From: Marixanthomonas sp002364245
GTDB lineage: Bacteria > Bacteroidota > Bacteroidia > Flavobacteriales > Flavobacteriaceae
Length of the DNA stretch: 64,000 nucleotides
Assembly: GCA_963973455.1 (NCBI GenBank)
Contig: CAXAZF010000002.1
Coordinates: 346,749 to 410,748 of the forward strand
Direction: 5' to 3'
Part shown: one piece after another, positions 1-8,741 of the stretch
Numbering within the stretch: the first letter of the stretch is position 1
Layout of the letters: each line of letters opens with the position of its first letter
Translations under genes and position numbers: made by a program
Notes under the pieces: generated by a model
The model's input: the letters and a program-made list of their open reading frames with translations, nothing else
The model's database searches: none
Told to the model about the DNA's origin: nothing

Positions 1-2
1 TT

Positions 3-335
3 GTTGGTGTAAAATTCAGCATTGAAAAAATAATTGGCACTGCTTTTTCATTAGATACAGTTATAAACTCCTATTTGTTTCAAAAACTGAGTTATCGTAA
101 CTTAATTTCCCTTTTTATATTTATTCTCAACCTTTTTTTGTATTATGTTATTGAACCCACGGGTACAATTCTTCTTTTTTTTGTAGCGGCAATCATAGTG
201 TTTAACGGTATTGCCCTGTTTTACAGTTACAAAACAAACAGAAGTTTAATAATGAGTAATTTCTTCTATTTTATTTTGTATCTTTGCGCACTTGAAATAT
301 CACCCTATTTTATCTTGTATAAAACGTTGATTTAG
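3..335 (+). CDS. DUF4271 domain membrane protein, 3' part only
   Basis: The frame is open from the first bases of the window, so the gene begins upstream; the TTG at 75 is internal. What is visible is a conserved-looking stretch (EKIIG, then YLFQKLSYRN) followed by about three hydrophobic segments. That matches the C-terminal part of the DUF4271 family of Bacteroidota membrane proteins, whose function is unknown. In flavobacteria this family often sits directly ahead of hemD, as here (28 bp gap), which supports the call. It contains a sigma-54-like sequence at 34-53 and a probable hemD promoter at 279-286. Confidence 0.75.
   Translation, partial: VGVKFSIEKIIGTAFSLDTVINSYLFQKLSYRNLISLFIFILNLFLYYVIEPTGTILLFFVAAIIVFNGIALFYSYKTNRSLIMSNFFYFILYLCALEISPYFILYKTLI
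279..286 (+). promoter_or_regulatory. Bacteroidota -7 box, probable hemD promoter
   Basis: TATCTTTG fits the Bacteroidota -7 consensus TAnnTTTG. It lies inside the end of the DUF4271 gene, about 78 bases before the hemD start. No convincing TTG -33 element was found at the right distance. Confidence 0.4.
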
Positions 336-363
336 ATAGAAAGAAGTATAAAAAAGTCATTTT

Positions 364-1110
364 ATGAAAGTGAAAACTATTTTGGTTTCACAACCTGAAC
401 CTAAGGTTGAAAACTCCCCCTATTTTGATCTTATTGATAGACAGAAAGTAAAAATAGATTTCAGGCCTTTTATTCACGTTGAAGGTGTTTCTAGCAAAGA
501 AGTTAGAACACAGAAAGTTGATTTATCTCAATACACTGCAATTATTTTAACTAGCAGGAATGCGGTTGACCATTTTTTCAGAATAGCTGAAGAAATGCGT
601 TTTAAAGTACCAGATTCCATGAAATATTTTTGCCAAAGTGAAGCTGTTGCTTACTATCTGCAAAAATATGTAGTGTACCGAAAACGGAAAATCTACGTTG
701 GTAAACGTACTTTTCAAGAGCTTATGCCTCTTGTTAAAAAATACAAGAACGAAAGCTTTTTACTTCCTTCGTCAGATAAGTTAAAACCTATTGTTCCTGA
801 ACTATTAGACGAGTTAGGTGTAAAATGGAAACAAGCTACCTTTTACAAAACCGTAGTAAGTGACCTTTCTGATCTTCGTCATGTATCGTATGATATCCTA
901 GTCTTTTTTAGTCCAAGTGGAATTGTTTCTTTGTTAGAAAATTTTCCAGATTTTGAACAAAAGAATACACGAATTGCTGTTTTTGGAAACACGACGGTAA
1001 AAGCTGTAACCGATAATGGTTTACGAGTAGATATTCAGGCTCCTACAACTGAAACCCCTTCTATGACAATGGCACTAGAAAAGTACATTAAAGAAGTAAA
1101 TAAAAAATAA
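364..1110 (+). CDS. hemD: Uroporphyrinogen-III synthase (HemD family)
   Basis: Cyclises hydroxymethylbilane to uroporphyrinogen III in heme biosynthesis, in the cytoplasm. At 248 residues it has normal HemD length. The family is weakly conserved; visible marks are the first-domain LTSRNAV segment (residues 62-68) and the FFSPSG segment (181-186) followed by a late TTETPS stretch, both typical of HEM4 proteins. The ATG start follows the DUF4271 gene by 28 bases. The gene ends at a strong hairpin shared with the convergent pckA. Other heme genes are not in the window, which is usual for flavobacteria. Confidence 0.85.
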   Translation: MKVKTILVSQPEPKVENSPYFDLIDRQKVKIDFRPFIHVEGVSSKEVRTQKVDLSQYTAIILTSRNAVDHFFRIAEEMRFKVPDSMKYFCQSEAVAYYLQKYVVYRKRKIYVGKRTFQELMPLVKKYKNESFLLPSSDKLKPIVPELLDELGVKWKQATFYKTVVSDLSDLRHVSYDILVFFSPSGIVSLLENFPDFEQKNTRIAVFGNTTVKAVTDNGLRVDIQAPTTETPSMTMALEKYIKEVNKK

Positions 1111-1140
1111 AAGATCACTCCTTACTAAGGATGTAAATAA

Positions 1141-1173
1141 AAAAACGCGCTGTTTTATCACAGCGCGTTTTTT
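1141..1173. terminator. Bidirectional terminator between hemD and pckA
   Basis: A perfect 9-bp stem ACGCGCTGT/ACAGCGCGT (1145-1153 with 1160-1168) and a 6-base loop are flanked by A-runs on the left and T-runs on the right. It can therefore end transcription of both convergent genes. Confidence 0.9.
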
Positions 1174-1192
1174 TATTTATATGAAAACTTAT

Positions 1193-2797
1193 TTATCCTT
1201 TAATAGGAGCCCCAGAAAGAATTTCTTCATTTGCATAGGCTTCGAATTTTTCAAAATTAGTTTTAAATGATTTTGCTAATGTTTCGGCTTTAGTGTCATA
1301 AGCAGACTTATCTTCCCATGTTTCTTTAGGATTTAAAACGTCATCCGGAACATTAGGGCATTCTTTCGGCATATTTAATCCAAAAATAGGATGCTTTTCA
1401 TACGCCACATCTTCTAATTGATTGTTAAGGGCTGCCGTAATCATGGCTCTTGTGTATTTAAGTTTCATACGTCTTCCAGTACCGTAAGGACCACCTGTCC
1501 AGCCTGTATTTATCAGCCAAACATTTACTCCAGATTCTTTCATTTTAGCACTTAACATTTCAGCATATTTTGTAGGATGCAACGGCATAAATGGTGCTCC
1601 AAAACAAGCTGAGAAGCTTGGTAGCGGCTCATCAATTCCTGCCTCTGTCCCGGCTACTTTTGCTGTGTATCCACTAATAAAGTGATAAGCTGCTTGTCCA
1701 GGTGTCAATTTAGAAATAGGAGGCAATACTCCAAAAGCATCTGCCGTAAGGAAGAAAATATTTTTTGGGTTCTTACCTATAGATGGTTGCTGTATGTTGT
1801 CAATATGGTAAATTGGATAACTTACCCGGGTATTTTGTGTTATTGAAGTATCTTTAAAATCTACATTCCCTTCGCTATCCATTACTACATTTTCAAGAAT
1901 AGCCCCTGGTTTAATTGCTTTAAAGATATCGGGTTCTTTTGTAGCTGAAAGATCAATCACTTTTGCATAACATCCGCCTTCAAAGTTAAACACAGAGTTT
2001 TCTGATGTCCATCCATGTTCATCATCTCCAATTAATCTTCTGTCTGGATCTGCAGAAAGTGTTGTTTTTCCTGTTCCTGAAAGACCAAAGAAAATTGCTG
2101 TTTCACCGTCTTCACCAACATTAGCAGAGCAATGCATAGGCAACATGTTTTTAAACACTGGTAAAATGAAATTAAGTGCAGAAAAAATTCCTTTTTTAAT
2201 TTCTCCAGTATAGCCTGTACCGCCAATTAAGGCAATTTTTTTGCTGAAATTTAATATCGCAAAGTTATGTTGACGTGTCCCATCTTCTTCAGGATTTGCC
2301 ATAAAACCAGGCGCATTTACGATAAGCCATTCCGGATCGAAGTCCTGTAACTCTTCTTCCGTAGGACGTAAAAACATGTTATGTGCAAACAAATTAGACC
2401 ATGGATACTCATTGATTACACGAATATTTAAACGGTAATCATCGTGAGCACAAGCGTAACTATCTCTTACAAATACTTCTTTTTCAGAAAGATAATCTGT
2501 TACTTTTTTGTATAGTGCATCAAATTTTGAAGCATCAAAGGGGATATTGATATCTCCCCACCATACTTTATCTTCGGTAACTTCATCTTTAACAATAAAA
2601 CGATCTTTAGGCGAACGACCTGTAAATTCACCTGTGTTCACTGCAAGAGCACCGCTAGATGCTTCTTTACCCTGACCTTTTTGTATTGTTTCGTTGTGAA
2701 GTTCTTCTGAAGAGAGTTGATATTTAACTTTTGCATTTTTAATCCCATAATTATCCAATGAGATTTTTCCTTTAGTTTGGTGTTTATCGACCATCAC
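1193..2797 (-). CDS. pckA: Phosphoenolpyruvate carboxykinase (ATP)
   Basis: Interconverts oxaloacetate + ATP with PEP + CO2 + ADP, the entry step of gluconeogenesis; cytoplasmic. The 534-residue length is standard for the ATP-dependent family. Motifs in order: FTGRSPKDRF (58-67, substrate site), HCSAN (222-226), P-loop GLSGTGKTT (238-246), metal-site IGDDEHGW (256-263) and FNFEGGCYAK (270-279). The start is one of two consecutive ATG codons. It stands alone between a shared terminator and a -7 box at 2821-2828. fbp, also gluconeogenic, lies 44 kb away. Confidence 0.97.
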   Translation of the reverse strand: MMVDKHQTKGKISLDNYGIKNAKVKYQLSSEELHNETIQKGQGKEASSGALAVNTGEFTGRSPKDRFIVKDEVTEDKVWWGDINIPFDASKFDALYKKVTDYLSEKEVFVRDSYACAHDDYRLNIRVINEYPWSNLFAHNMFLRPTEEELQDFDPEWLIVNAPGFMANPEEDGTRQHNFAILNFSKKIALIGGTGYTGEIKKGIFSALNFILPVFKNMLPMHCSANVGEDGETAIFFGLSGTGKTTLSADPDRRLIGDDEHGWTSENSVFNFEGGCYAKVIDLSATKEPDIFKAIKPGAILENVVMDSEGNVDFKDTSITQNTRVSYPIYHIDNIQQPSIGKNPKNIFFLTADAFGVLPPISKLTPGQAAYHFISGYTAKVAGTEAGIDEPLPSFSACFGAPFMPLHPTKYAEMLSAKMKESGVNVWLINTGWTGGPYGTGRRMKLKYTRAMITAALNNQLEDVAYEKHPIFGLNMPKECPNVPDDVLNPKETWEDKSAYDTKAETLAKSFKTNFEKFEAYANEEILSGAPIKG

Positions 2798-2820
2798 TTA
2801 TTTTAAATTGTTGTGGGTTA

Positions 2821-2828
2821 CAAAAATA
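2821..2828 (-). promoter_or_regulatory. -7 box for pckA
   Basis: On the minus strand this reads TATTTTTG, a match to TAnnTTTG. It ends about 23 bases before the pckA start codon, so the leader would be short. The -33 element is not clear. Confidence 0.45.
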
Positions 2829-2872
2829 AGAATTCTGAAATAGATAACGAGAAATTAATAAAGGAATTGTAA

Positions 2873-3265
2873 TTACTTTAACGAATAAAGCCCTCGTGCC
2901 AACCATAGCCAACCAACGATGAAAAACAACCCCCCAATTGGAGTAATAGGACCTAAGAAAGAAACATCAAAGGGTAAAACTTCTTTTAATGCCAGCAAAT
3001 AGATGGAACCAGAAAAGAAAATAATTCCGAAAAGAAAAAAACGAAACGTCCATTTTTTAGTAGCTGAAGATATTGGAGCCGCAAAACCCACCACTAAAAG
3101 TGCCAGACAATGATACATTTGATAACGCACACCTGTTTCAAAAGTAGCAACCGATTTGGCATCAACCAATTGTTTTAATCCGTGAGCGCCAAATGCCCCA
3201 ATAACAATGGTAATTGCAGCTAAAATGGATGCTGTAACCACTATATTTTTATTGTAATCTCGCAT
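2873..3265 (-). CDS. DUF423 family small membrane protein
   Basis: A 130-residue protein with four predicted membrane helices. Near the N-terminus it has the GAFGAHGL motif (residues 23-30), the signature of DUF423 (YwdK/YgdD-like) inner-membrane proteins. Biochemical function is unknown. The end reads WLARGLYSLK, a usual C-terminus for the family. It is divergent from the saccharopine dehydrogenase gene, with only 69 bp between the starts, so the two promoters must overlap or abut. Confidence 0.9.
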   Translation of the reverse strand: MRDYNKNIVVTASILAAITIVIGAFGAHGLKQLVDAKSVATFETGVRYQMYHCLALLVVGFAAPISSATKKWTFRFFLFGIIFFSGSIYLLALKEVLPFDVSFLGPITPIGGLFFIVGWLWLARGLYSLK

Positions 3266-3334
3266 TTGTCCAAATGGATTTTAGTAAATTCGTCAATCTG
3301 AAAATCAATTTCAAAAATACGAAAAAACCTACCG

Positions 3335-4708
3335 ATGCGAAATATTTTAATAATCGGCGCTGGCCGATCTGCAACGAGTTTAATTAAATATTTATTAGAT
3401 AAAAGCGAAACGGAAGAACTCTCTCTTACTATAGGAGATCTTTCTATTCAGAATGCACAAAAATTAGCAGGCGATCATCCCAATGCGCGTGCTATTATGC
3501 TCGATATTTTTAACGAACCCGAAAGAAGGGAAGCTGTTGAAGCAGCCGATCTTGTTATTTCCATGCTCCCGGCGCGTTTTCATATTGAAGTAGCAAAAGA
3601 TTGTTTGGAGTTTGGAAAACACATGGTTACCGCCTCGTATGTAAGTGATGAAATGCAATCGCTTGATGCAAAAGTAAAATCCAAAGGTTTAGTGTTTATG
3701 AACGAAATTGGCCTCGATCCAGGTATTGACCATATGAGTGCGATGCAAGTGATTGATCGCATTCGAGATAACGGTGGAAAAATGTTGTTGTTTGAATCTT
3801 TCACCGGCGGATTGGTTGCTCCAGAAAGTGATGACAACCTTTGGCATTATAAATTTACTTGGAATCCAAGAAATGTAGTTGTTGCCGGTCAAGGTGGTGC
3901 TGCTGAATTTATACAAGAAGGCACCTATAAATACATTCCATATCATCGTTTATTCAGAAGAACTGAATTTTTAAACATCGAAGGCCACGGCCGTTTTGAA
4001 GGACTCGCTAACCGAAATTCCCTTAAATATAGAAGTGTGTATGGACTAGAAGATGTGCTTACTTTATATAGAGGAACCATTCGTCGTGTTGGTTTCAGTA
4101 AAGCTTGGAATATGTTTGTACAATTAGGCATGACCGACGATGGATATACGATTCCAGATTCTGAAAACTTATCGTACCGTGACTTTGTAAATTTATTTTT
4201 ACCGTATTCCCCAACCGATTCCGTAGAATTAAAGATGCGTCACAGTCTTAAAATAGACCAAGACGATTTAATGTGGGGAAAACTCGAAGAGCTTGATATT
4301 TTCAACCCTGACAAAAAAATCGGGATTAAAAATGCTACGCCAGCGAAAGCGCTTCAGAAAATATTAGAAGATAAATGGACGCTTCAACCTGAAGACAAGG
4401 ACATGATTATTATGTACCATAAATTTGGATACGAGCTAAATGGCGAAAAGAAACAAATAGACAGCCACATGGTGTTAACAGGCGAAGACCAAACGTATAC
4501 CGCAATGGCAAAAACGGTTGGACTTCCAGTAGCCATGGCAGCCATTAAAATTCTGAATAAAGAAATTACAACCCCAGGCGTACAACGCCCAATTAAGAAA
4601 GAGGTGTACGAACCTATTCTGGAAGAAATGGAAAAACACGGAATTACCTTTAAAGAAAACTTTACCAAGTATCTAGGATACAATCCTGATAACGTTCAGG
4701 GATACTAA
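3335..4708 (+). CDS. Saccharopine dehydrogenase family protein
   Basis: A 457-residue NAD(P)-dependent oxidoreductase of the LYS9/AASS C-terminal type. The N-terminus is a Rossmann fold (IIGAGRSATS, residues 6-15), then the ISMLPARFH and GLDPGIDHM segments typical of saccharopine reductases, and a long C-terminal domain. The likely reaction is saccharopine to glutamate plus aminoadipate semialdehyde, as in lysine degradation, but the partner lysine-ketoglutarate reductase is not in the window, so the substrate is inferred. It ends at a clear terminator. Confidence 0.88.
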   Translation: MRNILIIGAGRSATSLIKYLLDKSETEELSLTIGDLSIQNAQKLAGDHPNARAIMLDIFNEPERREAVEAADLVISMLPARFHIEVAKDCLEFGKHMVTASYVSDEMQSLDAKVKSKGLVFMNEIGLDPGIDHMSAMQVIDRIRDNGGKMLLFESFTGGLVAPESDDNLWHYKFTWNPRNVVVAGQGGAAEFIQEGTYKYIPYHRLFRRTEFLNIEGHGRFEGLANRNSLKYRSVYGLEDVLTLYRGTIRRVGFSKAWNMFVQLGMTDDGYTIPDSENLSYRDFVNLFLPYSPTDSVELKMRHSLKIDQDDLMWGKLEELDIFNPDKKIGIKNATPAKALQKILEDKWTLQPEDKDMIIMYHKFGYELNGEKKQIDSHMVLTGEDQTYTAMAKTVGLPVAMAAIKILNKEITTPGVQRPIKKEVYEPILEEMEKHGITFKENFTKYLGYNPDNVQGY

Positions 4709-4720
4709 AGGTATTAAAGG

Positions 4721-4752
4721 AAAAAGCCCGTCTCAATTGAGACAGGCTTTTT
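4721..4752 (+). terminator. Intrinsic terminator after saccharopine dehydrogenase gene
   Basis: Stem AAAGCCcGTCTCAA/TTGAGACaGGCTTT with A-run before and T-run after. It lies between two convergent genes and looks usable in both directions. Confidence 0.88.
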
Positions 4753-4778
4753 ATTTATTCAATATAATATGTTGAACG

Positions 4779-5477
4779 TTAATCTCTTCCTCCTAAAAAC
4801 ATACTTACAAAGTATAAGAGTGTTGCTAACGACCCTAGTGCCGCCACTACATACGTTCTAGCAGCCCATTTTAAAGCATCTTCTGCACCATCGTGTTCTT
4901 GTTGCGTAAGCATATTTTCATTTTCTAACCACGCTAAAGCGCGTTTACTCGCATCAAATTCTACCGGTAAGGTGATAAAAGCAAAAACAGTAGTTGCTGC
5001 AAACAATATAATTCCGACTAAGAAAAGGGTATTTCCTAAGCCCGTCATAGACGTAGCAAACGATAATACCAATCCAGCCATAATCACAAAATTGGATAAT
5101 TTACTGGCAACACTTACTGCCGGTACAATAGCCGATCTAAATTTTAACCAACTATACGCTCTTGCATGCTGAATAGCGTGACCGCATTCGTGTGCCGCCA
5201 CAGCAGCCGCAGCTGCGTTGCGTTGCATATACACAGACTCACTTAAATTCACCGTCTTTTTTCCTGGGTGATAATGATCTGTTAACTGCCCAGGTGTTGA
5301 AATTACATCAACATCGGTAATACCATTATCTGCCAACATTTTTTCGGCAATTTCCTTACCGCTCATTCCGTTTTGCAGGTGTACTTTTGAGTATTTTTTA
5401 AACTTACTTTTCAGCTTGTTACTTACATACATACTCACCAAAAAGATGATTCCTGCTAAAATATAATATCCTATCAT
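4779..5477 (-). CDS. Zinc metallopeptidase, YugP/Zn_peptidase_2 family
   Basis: A 232-residue membrane protein. It has an N-terminal helix (about 3-20), the zinc motif HECGH (His96, Glu97, His100) and at least three further hydrophobic helices (about 120-175 and 208-228). The layout fits the neutral zinc metallopeptidase family of Bacillus YugP, predicted membrane-bound proteases of unknown substrate. The neighbours give no hint of substrate. The last residues are FLGGRD. Confidence 0.88.
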   Translation of the reverse strand: MIGYYILAGIIFLVSMYVSNKLKSKFKKYSKVHLQNGMSGKEIAEKMLADNGITDVDVISTPGQLTDHYHPGKKTVNLSESVYMQRNAAAAAVAAHECGHAIQHARAYSWLKFRSAIVPAVSVASKLSNFVIMAGLVLSFATSMTGLGNTLFLVGIILFAATTVFAFITLPVEFDASKRALAWLENENMLTQQEHDGAEDALKWAARTYVVAALGSLATLLYFVSMFLGGRD

Positions 5478-5596
5478 TTCTATTATTTTACACTTTGGCT
5501 CCGCTCAGTTTCCATAACTCAGCAAAAGCATTCTGTGATTTTTTAATTGTTAAACCTAAATTCTAAACTAAATATATCAAATACTGTGCAAATGTG

Positions 5597-8500
5597 TTAC
5601 CCAACTATATTTACAATTTTACCCGGCACCACAATTACCTTTTTAGGCGTACGACCATCGAGGTAATGTGCTGTTTTCTCATGTGCCATTACGGCAGCCT
5701 CAATATCATCTTTGCTCATATCTAATGGCAATTCTAACGTAAAGCGCATTTTTCCGTTAAAAGAAATTGGGTATTCCTTACTGCTTTCAACCAAGTGTTT
5801 TTCTTCAAACTTTGGGAAGGGCGCCGTAGCAATACTTTCGGTATGTCCTAACAAGCTCCACAGTTCTTCTGAAATATGTGGTGCATACGGTGAAATCAAC
5901 ACAGTTAATGGCTCTAACACCTCTCGGCTTATACATTTTTGAGCAGTCAATTCGTTTACTGCAATCATAAAGGTAGAAACTGATGTATTAAAGCTGAAGT
6001 TCTCAATATCTTCTTCTACTTTCTTAATGGTTTTATGCAGCGTTTTTAAGCTGTCTTTGGAGGCGGAATCGTCGGTAACATTAAAGTTACCTTCGGCTCC
6101 GGTATGATATAGTTTCCATAATTTTTTAAGGAAATTGTGCACCCCACTAATTCCAGCAGTATTCCAAGGTTTAGCTTGTTCTAAAGGTCCCAAGAACATC
6201 TCGTACATACGTAAGGTATCGGCGCCGTAGTCTTCACAAATAACATCGGGATTGACCACGTTGTATTTGGATTTTGACATTTTCTCGACTTCGCGAGAGA
6301 CTTTAAAGGTTCCGTCTTGTTCTTTAATGTATTCAGCTTCTTTAAATTCTGGTCTAAAATCTTTGAAAGCCTCTAAGTCTAGTTCATTCGAAATATTTAC
6401 ATCATCAACGTGAGCAGGGACATTATCTACAGAATAATATGCAACATATTTTTCTTTATTTAAATATTTATAGTCCTCTTCCTTTAAATAAGGTTTTAAC
6501 CATTCAATATTTTTGAAATCAAGAGAATAAGATTGACTTAGCAAAATGGGTTTATCAAACTCAATTACTTTTTCAATAGAATTTTTTATACTATTAAACC
6601 AACTTTTAGCATCTGATCCAGATTTAAGAACAGACTCAGAAATTTTATCTTTTTCAGCAAAAGATATTTTTTTTGAAAACCTAGCAACAAAAGCACTCTC
6701 CCCCAAAATCATTCCTTGATTGATCAGCTTTCTAAAGGGTTCTTCAACCGGTAAGACACCAAGATCGTGTAAAAATTTTACCCAAAAACGGCTGTACAGT
6801 AAGTGTCCGGTGGCGTGTTCGCTTCCACCAACATATAAATCTACGTTTTGCCAATAGTCCATCGCTTCTTGGCTAGCTAATGCGTCGTCATTTTTTGGAT
6901 CCATATACCGGAACATATAACAACTACTTCCTGCCCAGCCTGGCATGGTATTTAATTCCAACGGAAACACGGTTTCATTATCCACGTTGTCATTGGCAAC
7001 CACTTCATTTTTCTGTGTATCCCACGCCCAAACATCGGCACGTCCTAATGGCGGCTCGCCGTCTTCGGTAGGTAAATAAGCGGAAACTTCAGGTAAAGTT
7101 AGCGGCAAATGTTTTTCGTCAATTAACTGCGGCAATCCGTTTTTGTAAAACACTGGAAATGGCTCACCCCAATAGCGCTGACGGCTAAATACGGCATCGC
7201 GCAAGCGGTAGTTAATTTTTCCTTTTCCCGCGTCTTTTTGTTCCAGCGCTTCAATTACTTTGTTGGTAGCGGCTTTATATTGTAATCCGTTTAAGAAATC
7301 ACTGTTGGTGATAACCGTTTTATCCTTATCGGAAAAAGCACCTTCGGAAATATCAATCCCTTCAAAAATATTCGGAATCGGGATATCAAAATGACGTGCA
7401 AAATCGTAATCACGTTGATCGCCACAGGGAACGCTCATCACAGCACCCGTTCCGTAGCCTGCTAATACGTAATCACCAATCCAAATAGGAATGGATTCTC
7501 CACTAAAAGGATGCTCAGCATACGCTCCAGTAAATACTCCCGAAATGGTTTTTACATCGGCCATCCGTTCGCGTTCGCTACGTTTTGCTGTCGCTTCAAT
7601 GTAAGCTTCTACATCAGCTTTTTGAGCCTCCGTTGTTATTTTTGACACCAAATCGTGCTCTGGTGCCAACGTCATAAAACTAACGCCAAAAATCGTATCT
7701 GGTCGTGTGGTAAAGACTTCAATAGTTTCGTCGTAATCTTTTACATCAAACGTCACACTTGACCCTTCACTTCTACCAATCCAGTTGGTTTGTGAATCTT
7801 TAAGCGGCTGTGGCCAATCAATGCCGTCCAATCCATCTAACAAGCGCTGTGCATACGCAGTGATGCGCATACTCCATTGCTTCATTTTTTTACGAACAAC
7901 TGGATAGCCACCTCGTTCGGAAACGCCGTTTACAATTTCATCGTTTGCTAACACCGTTCCTAACTGCGGACACCAGTTTACTTCGGTTTCGGCCAAATAG
8001 GTTAATCTATATTGTAATAGTATTTTTTGTTGTTTTTCAGAAGAGAACGCGTTCCATTCTTCGGAAGAAAAAGGTTCTACATCACTATCGCAGGCTGCAT
8101 TTACCGTTGTATTTCCTTTGGAAATAAAGATTTCTTCTAATGCTGAAATCGGCTTCGCCTTATCAGCTTCATAATCGTACCAACTTTCAAAAAGCTGCAT
8201 AAAAATCCACTGCGTCCATTTGTAATATTCTGGATTTGATGTCCGAACTTCACGGCTCCAATCGAATGAAAAACCAATTTTATCTAATTGCTCACGGTAC
8301 CGAGCTATGTTTTCTTTGGTGGTCTTTTTAGGATGTTGCCCAGTTTGAATGGCGTATTGCTCTGCTGGTAATCCAAAACTATCATACCCTTGCGGATGCA
8401 ATACATTAAACCCTTTATGGCGTTTGTAGCGCGCATAAATATCACTGGCTATGTACCCCAGCGGATGCCCAACGTGTAGCCCGGCACCAGAAGGATAGGG

Positions 8501-8620
8501 AAACATATCCAGCACGTAATATTTGGGTTTTTCGCTATTATTTTTAGCTTGGAAGGTTTGGTTCTTGGCCCAATATTCCTGCCATTTGTCTTCAATTTTA
8601 TTAAAGTCGTATTTGCTCAT
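5597..8620 (-). CDS. leuS: Leucyl-tRNA synthetase with an enlarged leucine-specific region
   Basis: Charges tRNA-Leu; class I synthetase, cytoplasmic. Motifs: PYPSGAGLHVGH with HVGH at 49-52, an editing (CP1) domain with the threonine-rich TTRPDT stretch, and KMSKSKYN near residue 778. The total of 1007 residues is long for a bacterial LeuRS. The excess lies between GMILGESAF (about 630) and KMSKS, where roughly 145 residues stand; about 65-70 of them (near 636-705, bases about 6430-6715) are Lys/Ser/Phe-rich and do not resemble the Bacteroidota sequences I know. The frame is intact and all catalytic motifs are present, so this is an insertion, not damage. Confidence 0.96.
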   Translation of the reverse strand: MSKYDFNKIEDKWQEYWAKNQTFQAKNNSEKPKYYVLDMFPYPSGAGLHVGHPLGYIASDIYARYKRHKGFNVLHPQGYDSFGLPAEQYAIQTGQHPKKTTKENIARYREQLDKIGFSFDWSREVRTSNPEYYKWTQWIFMQLFESWYDYEADKAKPISALEEIFISKGNTTVNAACDSDVEPFSSEEWNAFSSEKQQKILLQYRLTYLAETEVNWCPQLGTVLANDEIVNGVSERGGYPVVRKKMKQWSMRITAYAQRLLDGLDGIDWPQPLKDSQTNWIGRSEGSSVTFDVKDYDETIEVFTTRPDTIFGVSFMTLAPEHDLVSKITTEAQKADVEAYIEATAKRSERERMADVKTISGVFTGAYAEHPFSGESIPIWIGDYVLAGYGTGAVMSVPCGDQRDYDFARHFDIPIPNIFEGIDISEGAFSDKDKTVITNSDFLNGLQYKAATNKVIEALEQKDAGKGKINYRLRDAVFSRQRYWGEPFPVFYKNGLPQLIDEKHLPLTLPEVSAYLPTEDGEPPLGRADVWAWDTQKNEVVANDNVDNETVFPLELNTMPGWAGSSCYMFRYMDPKNDDALASQEAMDYWQNVDLYVGGSEHATGHLLYSRFWVKFLHDLGVLPVEEPFRKLINQGMILGESAFVARFSKKISFAEKDKISESVLKSGSDAKSWFNSIKNSIEKVIEFDKPILLSQSYSLDFKNIEWLKPYLKEEDYKYLNKEKYVAYYSVDNVPAHVDDVNISNELDLEAFKDFRPEFKEAEYIKEQDGTFKVSREVEKMSKSKYNVVNPDVICEDYGADTLRMYEMFLGPLEQAKPWNTAGISGVHNFLKKLWKLYHTGAEGNFNVTDDSASKDSLKTLHKTIKKVEEDIENFSFNTSVSTFMIAVNELTAQKCISREVLEPLTVLISPYAPHISEELWSLLGHTESIATAPFPKFEEKHLVESSKEYPISFNGKMRFTLELPLDMSKDDIEAAVMAHEKTAHYLDGRTPKKVIVVPGKIVNIVG

Positions 8621-8643
8621 CGCTACCGTTTGAAAATAGGTGG

Positions 8644-8672
8644 CAAATTTACGGCTATTGTACGAAAGACAA
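8644..8672 (-). promoter_or_regulatory. leuS promoter (-33 TTG, -7 TAAATTTG)
   Basis: The minus strand reads TTG (8672-8670), 18 bases, then TAAATTTG (8651-8644). This is a good Bacteroidota housekeeping promoter. The leader to the leuS start at 8620 would be about 20 bases. Confidence 0.55.
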
Positions 8673-8741
8673 AAGTTTAAACGTTAGTTACTCGTAGCTT
8701 TAAAATTCCTTGTATTTTTACAACACTAATTCAGCATATTT

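Noticed and set aside
3464..4683. Several long minus-strand frames inside the saccharopine dehydrogenase gene
   Set aside because: They have no family features, no fitting starts, and the plus-strand gene is fully conserved. They are antisense shadows.
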